From Amycolatopsis sp. DSM 110486 (lineage in GTDB: Bacteria > Actinomycetota > Actinomycetes > Mycobacteriales > Pseudonocardiaceae): 64,000 nt of DNA. The notes below the pieces were generated by a model, which was given only the letters and a program-made list of their open reading frames with translations, did no database searches and was not told where the DNA came from. The position numbers were made by a program, and so were the translations under genes. The DNA lies in contig NZ_CP080519.1 of the NCBI RefSeq assembly GCF_019468465.1, forward strand, positions 9,169,001 through 9,233,000. Reading direction: 5' to 3'. Shown here piece after piece: positions 34,062 through 43,071 of this stretch (its first letter is position 1; every line of letters begins with the position of its first letter).

Positions 34062-34466
34062 CTATTGTGGACCGACTGCGTGGGGTGCCCGATCGGACGC
34101 ACACCGTGACCTCGCAACTCCGTGGTGGTCGCCGATGCCGAACGCGCGGTGCTCGCGATCGCCGACGAGTTCGCCGCGCGGCGGCGCAAGACCCGCCGAG
34201 GCGAACTGGCCCGTGAGGCCGATCCGGGAACGGACCTCACCGCCCTCGCGCGCGACGTCGAACCCGGCGACGCGCGCGGTGCCGGAACTGGCCGGCAGCA
34301 TGGTGGTGAGGATGTTGACCAAGGTGGTCTTGCCCGCGCCGTTGTGGCCAAGCAGGCCCAGCACGGTGCCGCGCTCGACGCTCAGGCTCACCGAGGACAG
34401 CGCGTCGACCGACCCGAACGTCCTGGTGATGCCGGTGGCCTCGATCATCGGGTCGCCGGTGCTCAT
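34062..34466 (-). pseudogene. Truncated DrrA-like ABC transporter ATPase
   Basis: Starts normally (GGAGGG before ATG 34466; MSTGDPMIEATGITRTFG) and keeps Walker A GHNGAGKTT at residues 40-48 and RSRIGLTGQFAS at 79-90. Similarity to drug-exporting ABC ATPases then stops at about base 34197. Signature motif, Walker B and H-loop are missing, and the frame runs 44 unrelated codons to a stop. The complete family is ~300 residues. Just beyond the breakpoint the plus strand reads like a fragment of another protein (VVADAERAVLAIADEFAARR, ~34115-34190). The partner permease gene is absent. A deletion or rearrangement is inferred. Confidence 0.75.
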
Positions 34467-34629
34467 TCGTGCCCTCCGGGGCTCGCCTCGGGCCGGCATC
34501 GAGCTTCTCGGTCCTTCCGGACAGCCGCCGGCGGTGCTTCGACGAAGCCGAGTCTCACCCGGAGGGCGCGGGCGGGTCCACCGTGCCGTAACAGCAAAAC
34601 TCTCGGTGACCGCTAGAGAAAGCCTCCGG

Positions 34630-35730
34630 TCAGACGGCCTGGTGCAGGGCCGCCAGCAGCGTCGCGGCGCGCGTGTCCACGTCCTCGGCCTGCAGTTCGT
34701 TGGTGGTGAAGGAGAACGAGACACCTCGGTTCGGCCACGCGCCGTGTCGGCCGCCGCCCGCGCCCGAGTGGCCGAAGGCGCCCGGGTCGGCACCTTCCGG
34801 ACCGTAGGTGCCGATCGGGTCGGCCAGTTCGAAGCCGAGACCGAAGCGCAGCGGCCGGTCGTTGATCGCGTCGACGCCCTCGCTCCACCTGCGGGTCGCC
34901 TGCGTCAGCACGGCCGACGGGACGAGGGAACCCGCCAGCAGCAGGTCGTAGAGGCGCGCCATGCTCGTGGCCGTGCCGACGCCGCTGCCGGCCGCGATCT
35001 CGGCGCCGCGGTACTCGGGGGAGTTCATGGTGTCGGTGGAGTCCAGCAGGCCGCGGTACATGCGCTCGACGACGCGCCGGCGCTCCTCGTCCTGCAGGAA
35101 TGTGCTGATCCGGTAGCCGGGCGCGCGTTGCAGCGTCGCGACCGGGATCGACGGCGGGGTGCCGAGCCGCAGATCCAGCCCGTGCGGGGCGGTGAGCAGC
35201 TCGTGCAGCAGCTCGCCGACGCGCTGGCCGGTGACGCGGCGGATCAGCTCCGTGGCGAGGTAGCCGTAGGTCAGCGCGTGGTAGGCCACGCGCGTGCCCG
35301 GTGTCCACAGAGGACTTTGAGACGCGAGGGCGGCCGCGTTGGCCGCGTTGTCGGCCATCGGCACGTCGGCGTCCACATAGGGCAGCCCGACGGTGTGCGC
35401 GAGCACCTGCGACACAGCCACGTCGGCCTTGCCCGCCGCCGCGAACTCCGGCCAGTAACGTGCCACGCGTTCGCTCGGGCCGAGCTGGCCGCGCGCGGTG
35501 AGCATCGCGACGAGCGTGGCCACGATCCCCTTGGTGCCGCTGAACAGCACCACGCGCGTGTCGCGGGTCCACGGGACCCCGGGCGCCGCTGATCCGGCAC
35601 ACAGTTCGACCACGAGGCGGCCACGCTGGAAGACGCTGAACGCGACCCCACCCGAGGCCGCGCCGGCGACCTCGTCGAACGCTTCGCGCACCGCCTCGAA
35701 CCCCGGCCGCACCTCGCCGTGGCCGGTCAT
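34630..35730 (-). CDS. Beta-lactamase-fold serine hydrolase at the end of the transporter operon
   Basis: A 366-residue EstB/class C-like hydrolase with SxxK as Ser64-Gly-Thr-Lys67 and a YHALTYG motif near residue 150 in the YxN position. No signal peptide is present. Its start overlaps the stop of the ABC ATPase gene (ATGA), so it belongs to the carnitine-type operon. This family includes esterases and peptidases. In this setting it may release carnitine, betaine or another substrate from an imported ester or peptide, which is inference. Confidence 0.85.
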   Translation of the reverse strand: MTGHGEVRPGFEAVREAFDEVAGAASGGVAFSVFQRGRLVVELCAGSAAPGVPWTRDTRVVLFSGTKGIVATLVAMLTARGQLGPSERVARYWPEFAAAGKADVAVSQVLAHTVGLPYVDADVPMADNAANAAALASQSPLWTPGTRVAYHALTYGYLATELIRRVTGQRVGELLHELLTAPHGLDLRLGTPPSIPVATLQRAPGYRISTFLQDEERRRVVERMYRGLLDSTDTMNSPEYRGAEIAAGSGVGTATSMARLYDLLLAGSLVPSAVLTQATRRWSEGVDAINDRPLRFGLGFELADPIGTYGPEGADPGAFGHSGAGGGRHGAWPNRGVSFSFTTNELQAEDVDTRAATLLAALHQAV

Positions 35731-37310
35731 AGGCGCGGCGTGGTGGCCAGCAGTTCGCCGGTGTAGGAGTGGGCGGGCGCGGTCAGCACGGCTTCGACCG
35801 TACCCTCTTCCACGATCTCCCCGCCGCGCAGAACGGCGATCCGGTCGGCCACCTCGGGCGCGAGCGCGATGTTGTGCGTCACGAACAGCACGGCCATCCC
35901 CAGCTCGCGGCGCAGCTCACCGAGCAGCTCCACGATGGTCGCCTGCACCGACACGTCGAGCGCGGAGGTCACCTCGTCGCACACCAGCACGTCGGGGGTC
36001 GTGACCAGCGCCCGCGCGATCGCCGCGCGCTGGCGTTCGCCGCCGCTGAGCTGGTCGGGCAGGCGGTTCGCGAGCGACCGGCCGAGCCGCACGCGGTCGA
36101 GCACCTCGGCCACGCGCTCGCGCCGCTGCGGACGCGACAGCGAGGTCAGGTGCACCAGCGGCACCTCGATCGACTGCGCAATCGTGCGACGCGGGTTGAG
36201 CGAGGAAAACGGGCTCTGGAAGACGTACTGGATTCGCCGCCGCTCGTCGTTGCTGCGCTGGCGCGTGCCGGGCGCGAGCGGGGTCCCGTCGAGCGCGACG
36301 GTGCCGGTGAAGCCGCGCGTGAGGCCCGCGACGCACTGCGACAGCGTGGTTTTGCCGGACCCGGATTCGCCCAGCAGCATCACGCACTCGCCGCGCGTCA
36401 CCTCCAAGTCCACCCCGCGCAGCACCTCGTGGCGGCCGTATGCGACGTGGATGCCGCGCGCGGCCAGCACTGCGTCCGAGGGCGGGGGAGCGACGCCGGG
36501 TTCCGCGCCCAGATCCGGCACGGCGGCCAGCAGTTCGCGCGTGTAGGCGTGTTCCGGGCGCTTCAACACGTCCTCGGCCGACCCGGTCTCGACCACGCGG
36601 CCCTGGTACATGACCGAGACGCGGTCGGCGAGCTGCGCGACCACGGCCAGGTCGTGGGTGATGTAGAGCGCGGCCACGCCGTGCTCGGCCGTCAGCCGCC
36701 GCACGGTCTCCAGCACGAGCGCCTGGGTCATCACGTCGAGCCCGGTCGTCGGCTCGTCGAGCACCACGACACTCGGCCGGCACGCGAACGCCATCGCGAT
36801 CCCCACGCGCTGCTGCTGCCCGCCCGAGAGCTGGTGCGGGTACCGCCGGCGGTAGGCCGGATCGGCGGGCAGGCCCACCTCCGTGAGCACCTCGGCCACG
36901 CGCTCCTCGACCGGGCCGGGGTAGCCGTGCGTCTCCAGCACCTCGGCGATCTGCAGCCCGATCCGCAACGCCGGGTTCAGCGACAGCGCCGGGTCCTGCG
37001 GCACGTAGGAAACGGTCGTGCCACGCAGTTTCCGACGCTCGGGCGTGGCGAGCGAGAGCACGTCGACGGGTTCGCCCTCACGCTGGTGCAGAGTCACCTC
37101 GCCGCCGTCCGCCACGAGCCCGCGGCGGAAGTGGCCGAGCGCGGCCAGGCCCGCCGTGGTCTTGCCCGACCCGGACTCGCCGACGAGCGCCAGCACCTCG
37201 CCCGGCGCGATGCGGTAGGAGATGTCGTGGAGCACCGGCCGACCCGCGGCCGTCTTCACACGCAGGCCGGTCACTTCCAGCGCGAGCTGCGCGTTGTCGA
37301 CGGCGGTCAC
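35727..37310 (-). CDS. Peptide-type ABC transporter, fused double ATPase (DppD-DppF)
   Basis: A 527-residue protein with two complete nucleotide-binding domains. The first has Walker A GESGSGKTT near residue 44 and signature LSGGQQQRVGIA; the second repeats GESGSGKTTLSQ and LSGGERQRAAIA. It powers the importer formed by the two permeases upstream. The GTG at 37310 overlaps the preceding stop (GTGA) and follows GGAGGA. The open frame extends to 38123, but only as shadow of the permease gene. Confidence 0.93.
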   Translation of the reverse strand: MTAVDNAQLALEVTGLRVKTAAGRPVLHDISYRIAPGEVLALVGESGSGKTTAGLAALGHFRRGLVADGGEVTLHQREGEPVDVLSLATPERRKLRGTTVSYVPQDPALSLNPALRIGLQIAEVLETHGYPGPVEERVAEVLTEVGLPADPAYRRRYPHQLSGGQQQRVGIAMAFACRPSVVVLDEPTTGLDVMTQALVLETVRRLTAEHGVAALYITHDLAVVAQLADRVSVMYQGRVVETGSAEDVLKRPEHAYTRELLAAVPDLGAEPGVAPPPSDAVLAARGIHVAYGRHEVLRGVDLEVTRGECVMLLGESGSGKTTLSQCVAGLTRGFTGTVALDGTPLAPGTRQRSNDERRRIQYVFQSPFSSLNPRRTIAQSIEVPLVHLTSLSRPQRRERVAEVLDRVRLGRSLANRLPDQLSGGERQRAAIARALVTTPDVLVCDEVTSALDVSVQATIVELLGELRRELGMAVLFVTHNIALAPEVADRIAVLRGGEIVEEGTVEAVLTAPAHSYTGELLATTPRL

Positions 37311-38206
37311 GAGCGTTCCTCCCGGGTGCGCCCGGCCGCGGCCGAGGCGAACGAGTCGGCCACGAGGTTCGTGCCGACGGCGAGCAGCGCGATCGCCACC
37401 ACCGGGAGCAGCACGCCCCACGGCTGCACGACCAGCGCGATCCGGTTCTCGTTGATCATCAGGCCCCAGTCGGCCGCGGGCGGCTGGATCCCGAGCCCGA
37501 GGAACGACAGCGACGCGATGTAGCCGATGGAGTAGGTCAGCCGCAGACCGAGCTCCACCATGAGCGGGCCGGTGATGTTCGGCAGGATCTCGCGCAGCAG
37601 GATCCGGCTTCGCGGCACCGCGTACATCTCCGCGGCCCGGATGTAGTCCTCGCCGCGCACCGCCACCGTCGCCTGGCGCGCGACGCGAGCCGTGCGGGGC
37701 GCGTGGGTCAGGCCGATCACCAGCACGAGCAGCCAGCCTTTCGGCCCGATCACCGCGATGGCGAGCAGCGCGATCACCAGCTGCGGGAATGACAGCAGCA
37801 CGTCGTTGCCGCGCATCAGCAGGCTGTCGAGGCGGCCGCCGCCGTAGCCCGCGACCATGCCGAGCAGCGCGCCCAGCACGATCCCGAGCACGGTGGCGAG
37901 CACCGCGTAGAGCAGCAGCGTGGTGCCGCCGGCGAGGAAACGCGTCAGCACGTCGCGGCCGAGGCCGTCGGTGCCCGCGAGTCCGTCCGGTTTGAACGGC
38001 TTGCCCGCGAAGTCCGTGGTGCTGTAGCCGGTGAGCACCGGCCCGAGCCACGGGCCGAGCAGCGCCACCAGCACCACGATCCCGGCCAGCACTGTGCCGA
38101 CCTTCGCCTGCGGGAACCGCCACGCCGTACGGAGAAGCCCGCCGGCCTTGACGGGTGCTTCGCCGGCCGTGGTGGCCGGTGCGAGCTCGTCGTCGACGGC
38201 GGTCAT
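37307..38206 (-). CDS. Peptide-type ABC transporter permease (DppC-like)
   Basis: A 299-residue permease with the DppC/OppC N-terminal layout (a first span, then FKPDGLAGTDGLGRDVLTRFLAGGTTLL). The EAA loop is around VRGEDYIRAAEMYAVPRSRILLREILPN. ATG 38206 follows GAGG and overlaps the DppB stop (ATGA). With DppB it forms the membrane pore of the importer. Confidence 0.93.
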   Translation of the reverse strand: MTAVDDELAPATTAGEAPVKAGGLLRTAWRFPQAKVGTVLAGIVVLVALLGPWLGPVLTGYSTTDFAGKPFKPDGLAGTDGLGRDVLTRFLAGGTTLLLYAVLATVLGIVLGALLGMVAGYGGGRLDSLLMRGNDVLLSFPQLVIALLAIAVIGPKGWLLVLVIGLTHAPRTARVARQATVAVRGEDYIRAAEMYAVPRSRILLREILPNITGPLMVELGLRLTYSIGYIASLSFLGLGIQPPAADWGLMINENRIALVVQPWGVLLPVVAIALLAVGTNLVADSFASAAAGRTREERS

Positions 38207-39159
38207 CGGCTCGCCTCCGTCCGCAGCTTGGGGTTCGCGAGGATGCCGACCACGTCGGCGAGCAGGTTCACCACGATGTACACCGCGGCGATGATCAGCG
38301 TCACGGCCTGGACCACGGCGACGTCGCGTTTGCTCACCGCGTCGATCAGCGACTGCCCGATGCCGGGGTAGCGGAAGAGGAACTCGACCACCACGACCCC
38401 GCCTGCGAGCCACGCGAGCTGCAGTGCCACGACCTGCGCGACGGGACCCACGGCGTGCGGCAAGGCGTGCCGCAGCAGCACGGTCCGCTCGCGCACACCC
38501 TTGAGCCGGGCCATCTCGACGTAGCCGGAGTCGAGGACCTCGTTCATGGTCGCCCGCATCATCCGCGTGATGTACGGCGTCACCACCAGCACGAGCGTCG
38601 CCACCGGCAGCACGAGCTGGCTCGGCTGCCGCCACACGGGTTCACCGGGCGCGGTGAGCGTGACCGAGGGCAGGACCTTGAACACCGTGGTCGCGAACAG
38701 CACGATCAGCGCCACGCCGATCACGAACTCCGGCAGCGCGGCGATCACCAGGCTGATGCCGGACACGGTCTGGTCCGCGGCCCGGCCGCGCCGCATCGAG
38801 CTCCACGTGCCCAGCGCCAGCCCGAGCGGCGTCGCGATCACCGCGGCGAGCACGAGCAGCACGAGCGAGGCCACGATCCGGTCGCCCAGCAACGTCGTCA
38901 CCGGGCCTTGCGTGGACGTCGAGGTGCCGAGGTCGCCGGTGAACAGCCCGCCGAGCCAGGTGAGGTAGCGCTGCCAGACCGGCTCGTCGAGGTGCAGCTG
39001 GTGCTGCAGCGCGGCGATCCGCTCCGGTGTCGCTTGCTGGCCGAGGATGGCGCGCGCCGGGTCGCCCGGCAGCAACAGCGTCGCCACGAACACGAGCAGC
39101 GTGACCAGCCACAGCACCACGAGGCTCACGAGCAGCCGCTTCACGATCATCCGGGTCAT
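38203..39159 (-). CDS. Peptide-type ABC transporter permease (DppB-like)
   Basis: A 318-residue permease starting MTRMIVKRLLVSLVVLWLVT with GAGGTG upstream. It has six predicted spans and the family motif EMARLKGVRERTVLLRHALPHA. It follows the binding-protein gene by eight bases. The larger open frame reaching 40665 is a shadow and is rejected. Confidence 0.93.
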   Translation of the reverse strand: MTRMIVKRLLVSLVVLWLVTLLVFVATLLLPGDPARAILGQQATPERIAALQHQLHLDEPVWQRYLTWLGGLFTGDLGTSTSTQGPVTTLLGDRIVASLVLLVLAAVIATPLGLALGTWSSMRRGRAADQTVSGISLVIAALPEFVIGVALIVLFATTVFKVLPSVTLTAPGEPVWRQPSQLVLPVATLVLVVTPYITRMMRATMNEVLDSGYVEMARLKGVRERTVLLRHALPHAVGPVAQVVALQLAWLAGGVVVVEFLFRYPGIGQSLIDAVSKRDVAVVQAVTLIIAAVYIVVNLLADVVGILANPKLRTEASR

Positions 39160-39167
39160 GCCGCACC

Positions 39168-40766
39168 TCACTTTCCTGAGTCGACGGGCGCGGTGCCCAG
39201 CCACGCTTCGCGGAACTGGTAGCCGGACAGCGAGATCCCCGTCCGGTCCGGCACGAGGCCCGCCACGTAGACCTGGTGGGCGTCCACCTGGTCCACGAAG
39301 CCCCACACGATGAGGCCGCCGCGTTCGTACTCGATCCGCTGCGCCTGGTGCAGCAAGTCCGTGCGGGCCGCGGTGTCCACTGTGGCGCTCGCGCGCGTGA
39401 CGAGGTCGGTGAACTGCGGGTCCTGCCAATGGGTCTCGTTGTACGGCGACTTCGGCAGCGAACCATTCGCGACCTGCGGCAGGTAGTTGCGCGTATACCA
39501 GAAGTCCTGCGCGAAGTCCCAGGACAGGTAGTTCTCGCCGTAGAACGTGGTGGTGTCGACCTTGCGGATGCGCACGTTGACGCCCGCGGCCTTGGCCTGC
39601 TGCTGGAACACCTGCGCCGCCTCGACCGCACCGGCCTGGATGGGCGCGGTGACGAGCTCGATGTCGAGGTTCTCGTGCCCGGCTTCGGCCAGCAGTCGCT
39701 TCGCGGCCGGGATGTCCTGTTCGCGTTGCGGCAGCTGCGAGTCGTACGCCGGGTCGAACGGCGCGTAGAGGTCGTTGCCGGGCCGGCCCTGACCGCTCAG
39801 GACCTGGTTGATCATCTGGTCGCGGTCCACCACCAGCCGCAGCGCCTGCCGCACGCGCACGTCGTCGAACGGCGGACGGTCCACGCGCATCGTGAAGGGC
39901 AGCCAGGTGCCCGTGGCCGAGCGCAGCACGCGCATCCGCGGGTCGCTGCGCAGCACGTCGACGAGCGCCACCGGCACCTGGTCGATCGCGTCCACCTGGG
40001 ACGAGAGCAGCGCGTTGATCCGGGCGTCGTCCTCGGCGAAGTTGATCAGCACCAGCTCGTCGAGGTAGGGCTGGCCGGGCCGCCAGTAATGGTCGTTGCG
40101 CACGAACGTGCTCTGCAGACCCGCGGTGAACTCCTTCAGCCGGAACGGCCCGGTGCCGATCGGCCGCTTCACGTCGAAGTCCGCCGGCACGATGCCGAGG
40201 GAGTACTGGCCGAGCAGGTCGTCGAAGCCGGCGTTGGGCTCGGTGAGCCGGAACTCGACGGTCCGCTCGCCCGTCGGCACCACCTGGCCGAGCATGGTCA
40301 GGCTGGCGGCTCCGCTCTTGGGATCCTTCGGGTCCGTGATCCGCTTGAACGTCGCCACGACGTCGGCGGGGGTCACCGCGCGGCCGTCGTGGAATCGCAC
40401 CCCGTCGCGCAACACGGCCGTCCACGTCCGCGCGTCCGACGACGACGTGAGCGATTCGGCGACCAGCATCTGCAGCTTGTAGTCGTGGTCGCGCAGCAGC
40501 AGGGGTTCGTAGAGGTTGAGCACGCGGGCGATGTCCGGGTTCGCCACGGGGATGTGCGGGTCGAGCGTGTCGGACGCGCCACCACCGGTCACGCCGACGC
40601 GCAGGGTGCCGCCGCGGCGCGGTGGCCCGCTCGGCGCGGCGGCCGCGACGCCGGAGCCGCCGCACGCGGCGAGCAGGGGAGTGGCGCCGAGCAGGGCGGC
40701 ACCGCCGAGCGCCGCCGTGAGGAACCGGCGGCGTGAGAGGGAATTCGGCTCACATCGTTCTTCCAT
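39168..40766 (-). CDS. Family 5 solute-binding lipoprotein
   Basis: A 532-residue SBP_bac_5 receptor. The N-terminus combines a Tat-like SRRRFL (11-16) with a lipobox LLAAC and acylated Cys35. Body motifs LRVGVTGGGASDTLDPHI and AVTPADVVATFKRITDP are typical. Family 5 receptors bind peptides, nickel, opines, glycosides or small cations. Its place directly after carnitine-type catabolic genes suggests a quaternary-amine compound or its ester or peptide. It starts 47 bp after the thioesterase gene, the only real gap in the operon, so an internal promoter is possible. Confidence 0.92.
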   Translation of the reverse strand: MEERCEPNSLSRRRFLTAALGGAALLGATPLLAACGGSGVAAAAPSGPPRRGGTLRVGVTGGGASDTLDPHIPVANPDIARVLNLYEPLLLRDHDYKLQMLVAESLTSSSDARTWTAVLRDGVRFHDGRAVTPADVVATFKRITDPKDPKSGAASLTMLGQVVPTGERTVEFRLTEPNAGFDDLLGQYSLGIVPADFDVKRPIGTGPFRLKEFTAGLQSTFVRNDHYWRPGQPYLDELVLINFAEDDARINALLSSQVDAIDQVPVALVDVLRSDPRMRVLRSATGTWLPFTMRVDRPPFDDVRVRQALRLVVDRDQMINQVLSGQGRPGNDLYAPFDPAYDSQLPQREQDIPAAKRLLAEAGHENLDIELVTAPIQAGAVEAAQVFQQQAKAAGVNVRIRKVDTTTFYGENYLSWDFAQDFWYTRNYLPQVANGSLPKSPYNETHWQDPQFTDLVTRASATVDTAARTDLLHQAQRIEYERGGLIVWGFVDQVDAHQVYVAGLVPDRTGISLSGYQFREAWLGTAPVDSGK

Positions 40767-40813
40767 GGGTGTCTTCCGGTGGGAGGCTGGCCGGGCAGGG
40801 GTTCGCGAGAGCG

Positions 40814-41248
40814 TCAGGCGATGGCGCGCCCGGCGTGTTCGGGCAGTGGCGTGAGGTGGGCGCCGAGGCGCTCGGCGACGGCTTCGGGAAACGGTGCGGC
40901 TCTGCCGTCGGCGACGTGCAGGCACAGCAGTTCCTCCGTGGCCACGAGCTCATCGCCCACGTATAGCTCGTGCCACAGCCGCACCTTCTTCGCCCCGACG
41001 GCCAGCACGGAGGTCGTCACGGTCAGCTCGGCGTCCGGCCCGACCTCTCGCAGGTAGCGGACGTGCGCCTCCACGGTGTACAGCGAAGCGCCGGTGGACT
41101 CGCGGTAGGCGGGATCGAGGCCGACGGCGTCCATCAACGCGGTGGTGGCGTCGCCGAACACCAGCACGTAGTAGGGCTCGGAGAGGTGTCCGTTGTAGTC
41201 GATCCACTCGGGACGGACGCGGTCGTGGTGGAGCAGGACCTCACCCAC
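40814..41248 (-). CDS. Hot-dog thioesterase (betainyl-CoA thioesterase/CdhC-like)
   Basis: A 144-residue 4HBT-fold protein. VRPEWIDYNGHLSEPYYVLVFGDATTALMD is the acyl-CoA-binding helix region with the Asp/Asn of the active site. The same domain is fused to or encoded beside carnitine dehydrogenases in known carnitine operons, where it hydrolyses betainyl-CoA to glycine betaine. GTG 41248 overlaps the dehydrogenase stop by eight bases, so translation is coupled. Assignment rests mostly on context with the next two genes. Confidence 0.75.
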   Translation of the reverse strand: MGEVLLHHDRVRPEWIDYNGHLSEPYYVLVFGDATTALMDAVGLDPAYRESTGASLYTVEAHVRYLREVGPDAELTVTTSVLAVGAKKVRLWHELYVGDELVATEELLCLHVADGRAAPFPEAVAERLGAHLTPLPEHAGRAIA

Positions 41249-42185
41249 GACGGGCCTCGCCGACGGCGCGCTGGACGGCGATGATCGCCCGGTCCCGCTC
41301 GGCCACGAGGTCGGCGATCGCGCGCGGTGCGGCCGCGTCCTCGCAGCCGTCGACCACGGCGTTGCGCAGCTCGGTCGTGAGCTCAGGCGCCTCGAGCCGC
41401 GTCCACGGCGCCTTCAGCGACGGTCCGAAGTGGTCCAGCATGTGCGCCATGCCGCCTTCGCCGCCGGCGAGGTGGAACGTGAGCATCGGCCCCTGCACCG
41501 GCCAGCGCAAGCCTGGCCCGTCGGTGATCGCGGTGTCGATCTGCTCCACGGTGGCCTCGCCGTTCGCGACCATGTGCAGGGCCTCGCGCCACAGCGCCTC
41601 CTGCAGCCGGTTGGCGATGAACCCGGGCACCTCGTGGTCCATGGTGATCACGGTCTTGCCGACGTGCCGGTAGAACTCGCTTGCCCACGTCACGGCCCAC
41701 GGCGCGGTGAGCTTCCCGCCCACGACCTCGACCAGCGGGATCAAGTACGGCGGGTTGAACGGGTGGCCCACCACGAGCCGTTCCGGTGTCTTCGCCGCCA
41801 CCTGCATCTCGGTCATGCCGTACCCCGAGGTCGAGGACGCGACCACGACACCGGCCGGCGTGACGGCGTCGATGTCGGCCAGCAGCTTCTGCTTGAGCGG
41901 CAGATCTTCGGGAGCGCTTTCCTGCACGAACCCGGCGCCCTCGACCGCCTCCGCGAGCGTGCCGGCGACGGTGATCGCGTCGCGGCTCGCGCCCTCGGCC
42001 AAGCCCAGCGACGTGAGCGCGGGCCACGCGGCGTCGACGAGCCGGCCCAGCTTCGCCGCGGCGTCGGGCGCGGGGTCCCAGGCCCGGACGCGGTAGCCGC
42101 GCGCGAGGAAGTGCGCGACCCAGCCGCCGCCGATCACCCCCGCACCGACGCACGCGACGGTGTCCACAGTGGATACCTCAGGCAC
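41241..42185 (-). CDS. 3-Hydroxyacyl-CoA-type dehydrogenase (L-carnitine dehydrogenase/CdhA-like)
   Basis: A 314-residue enzyme with an N-terminal NAD-binding fold ([21 protein letters not shown]), then [18 protein letters not shown] with the catalytic histidine, and a helical C-terminal domain. This is the family of L-carnitine 3-dehydrogenase, which oxidises carnitine to 3-dehydrocarnitine. GTG 42185 has AAGGAG seven bases upstream and overlaps the DUF849 gene by eight bases; the in-frame GTG at 42191 is too close to that site. Hydroxybutyryl-CoA dehydrogenase is the alternative, but the neighbours favour carnitine. Confidence 0.8.
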   Translation of the reverse strand: MPEVSTVDTVACVGAGVIGGGWVAHFLARGYRVRAWDPAPDAAAKLGRLVDAAWPALTSLGLAEGASRDAITVAGTLAEAVEGAGFVQESAPEDLPLKQKLLADIDAVTPAGVVVASSTSGYGMTEMQVAAKTPERLVVGHPFNPPYLIPLVEVVGGKLTAPWAVTWASEFYRHVGKTVITMDHEVPGFIANRLQEALWREALHMVANGEATVEQIDTAITDGPGLRWPVQGPMLTFHLAGGEGGMAHMLDHFGPSLKAPWTRLEAPELTTELRNAVVDGCEDAAAPRAIADLVAERDRAIIAVQRAVGEARRG

Positions 42186-43071
42186 GGACACGCTCCTTGA
42201 GGCCGAGGATCTCGCGGGCACGGTCTGGAGTGGCGATGCCGGCGCCGAGGTCGGTGACGATCCGCACCGCCCGCTCCACCAGCTGGCCGTTGGTCGCCTT
42301 GACCCTGCGGGCGAGGTAGAGGTTGTCCTCGAGCCCGACGCGCACGTGCCCGCCGAGCAGCACCGACTGCGCCACCCACGGCATCTGGTCGCGCCCGATC
42401 GCGAACGACGCCCACTGTGCGCCCTCGGGCAGCAGCTTCACCATCGCCTGCAGCAGCCCTGGGTCGGCGGGCGCGCCGTAGGGGATGCCCATGCACAGCT
42501 GGAACAGCGGCGGCGCGTCGATCAGCCCTTCCTCCACCATCTTCGAGGCGAACCACAGGTGCCCGGTGTCGAAGATCTCCAGCTCCGGCTTCACGCCGAG
42601 CTCCTGGATCCGTTTCGCGCCGGTGCGCAGCATGTCCGGAGTGGACACGTAGAGCTGGTTGCCCTCGCCGAAGTTCAGCGAACCGCAGTCGAGCGTGCAG
42701 ATGTCGGGCAGCAGCTCCTCCACGTGCGGCAGCCGGGCCAGAGCGTTGACGAGGTCCGTGCCGTCGATCGGCTTGAGCGGATCCTCCTCGTCGAGCACGA
42801 GGTCACCGCCCATCCCCGCGGTCAGGTTCACGACCACGTCCACTCCGGACTCCCGGATCAGCCGCACGGCTTCGGCGTACAGCGCCACTTCGCGCGACGG
42901 AGCCCCGGTCTCGGGCTCGCGGACGTGGATGTGGACGACGGCCGCCCCGGCTTCTGCGGCCTCGATGGCGCTCGCGGCGATCTGCGCCGGCGTGACCGGC
43001 ACGTGGGGACTCCGGCCGACGGTGTCGCCCGCGCCGGTGAGGGCGCAGGTGACGATGACCTCGTGGTTCAT
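42178..43071 (-). CDS. Beta-keto acid cleavage enzyme, DUF849 (dehydrocarnitine cleavage/CdhB-like)
   Basis: A 297-residue BKACE TIM-barrel protein. The zinc ligands are His47 and His49 in [12 protein letters not shown], and the late [12 protein letters not shown] carries the conserved glutamate. BKACE enzymes transfer acetyl-CoA onto a beta-keto acid; with 3-dehydrocarnitine they yield betainyl-CoA and acetoacetate. The ATG overlaps the regulator stop by one base (TGATG), with AAAGGAG just upstream. Together with the dehydrogenase and thioesterase it completes the carnitine-to-betaine route. Confidence 0.85.
   Translation of the reverse strand: MNHEVIVTCALTGAGDTVGRSPHVPVTPAQIAASAIEAAEAGAAVVHIHVREPETGAPSREVALYAEAVRLIRESGVDVVVNLTAGMGGDLVLDEEDPLKPIDGTDLVNALARLPHVEELLPDICTLDCGSLNFGEGNQLYVSTPDMLRTGAKRIQELGVKPELEIFDTGHLWFASKMVEEGLIDAPPLFQLCMGIPYGAPADPGLLQAMVKLLPEGAQWASFAIGRDQMPWVAQSVLLGGHVRVGLEDNLYLARRVKATNGQLVERAVRIVTDLGAGIATPDRAREILGLKERVRA

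Noticed and set aside
37310..38123. Extended N-terminus of the double ATPase
   Set aside because: It is a frame shadow of the DppC gene; GTG 37310 has a good ribosome-binding site and the usual overlap.
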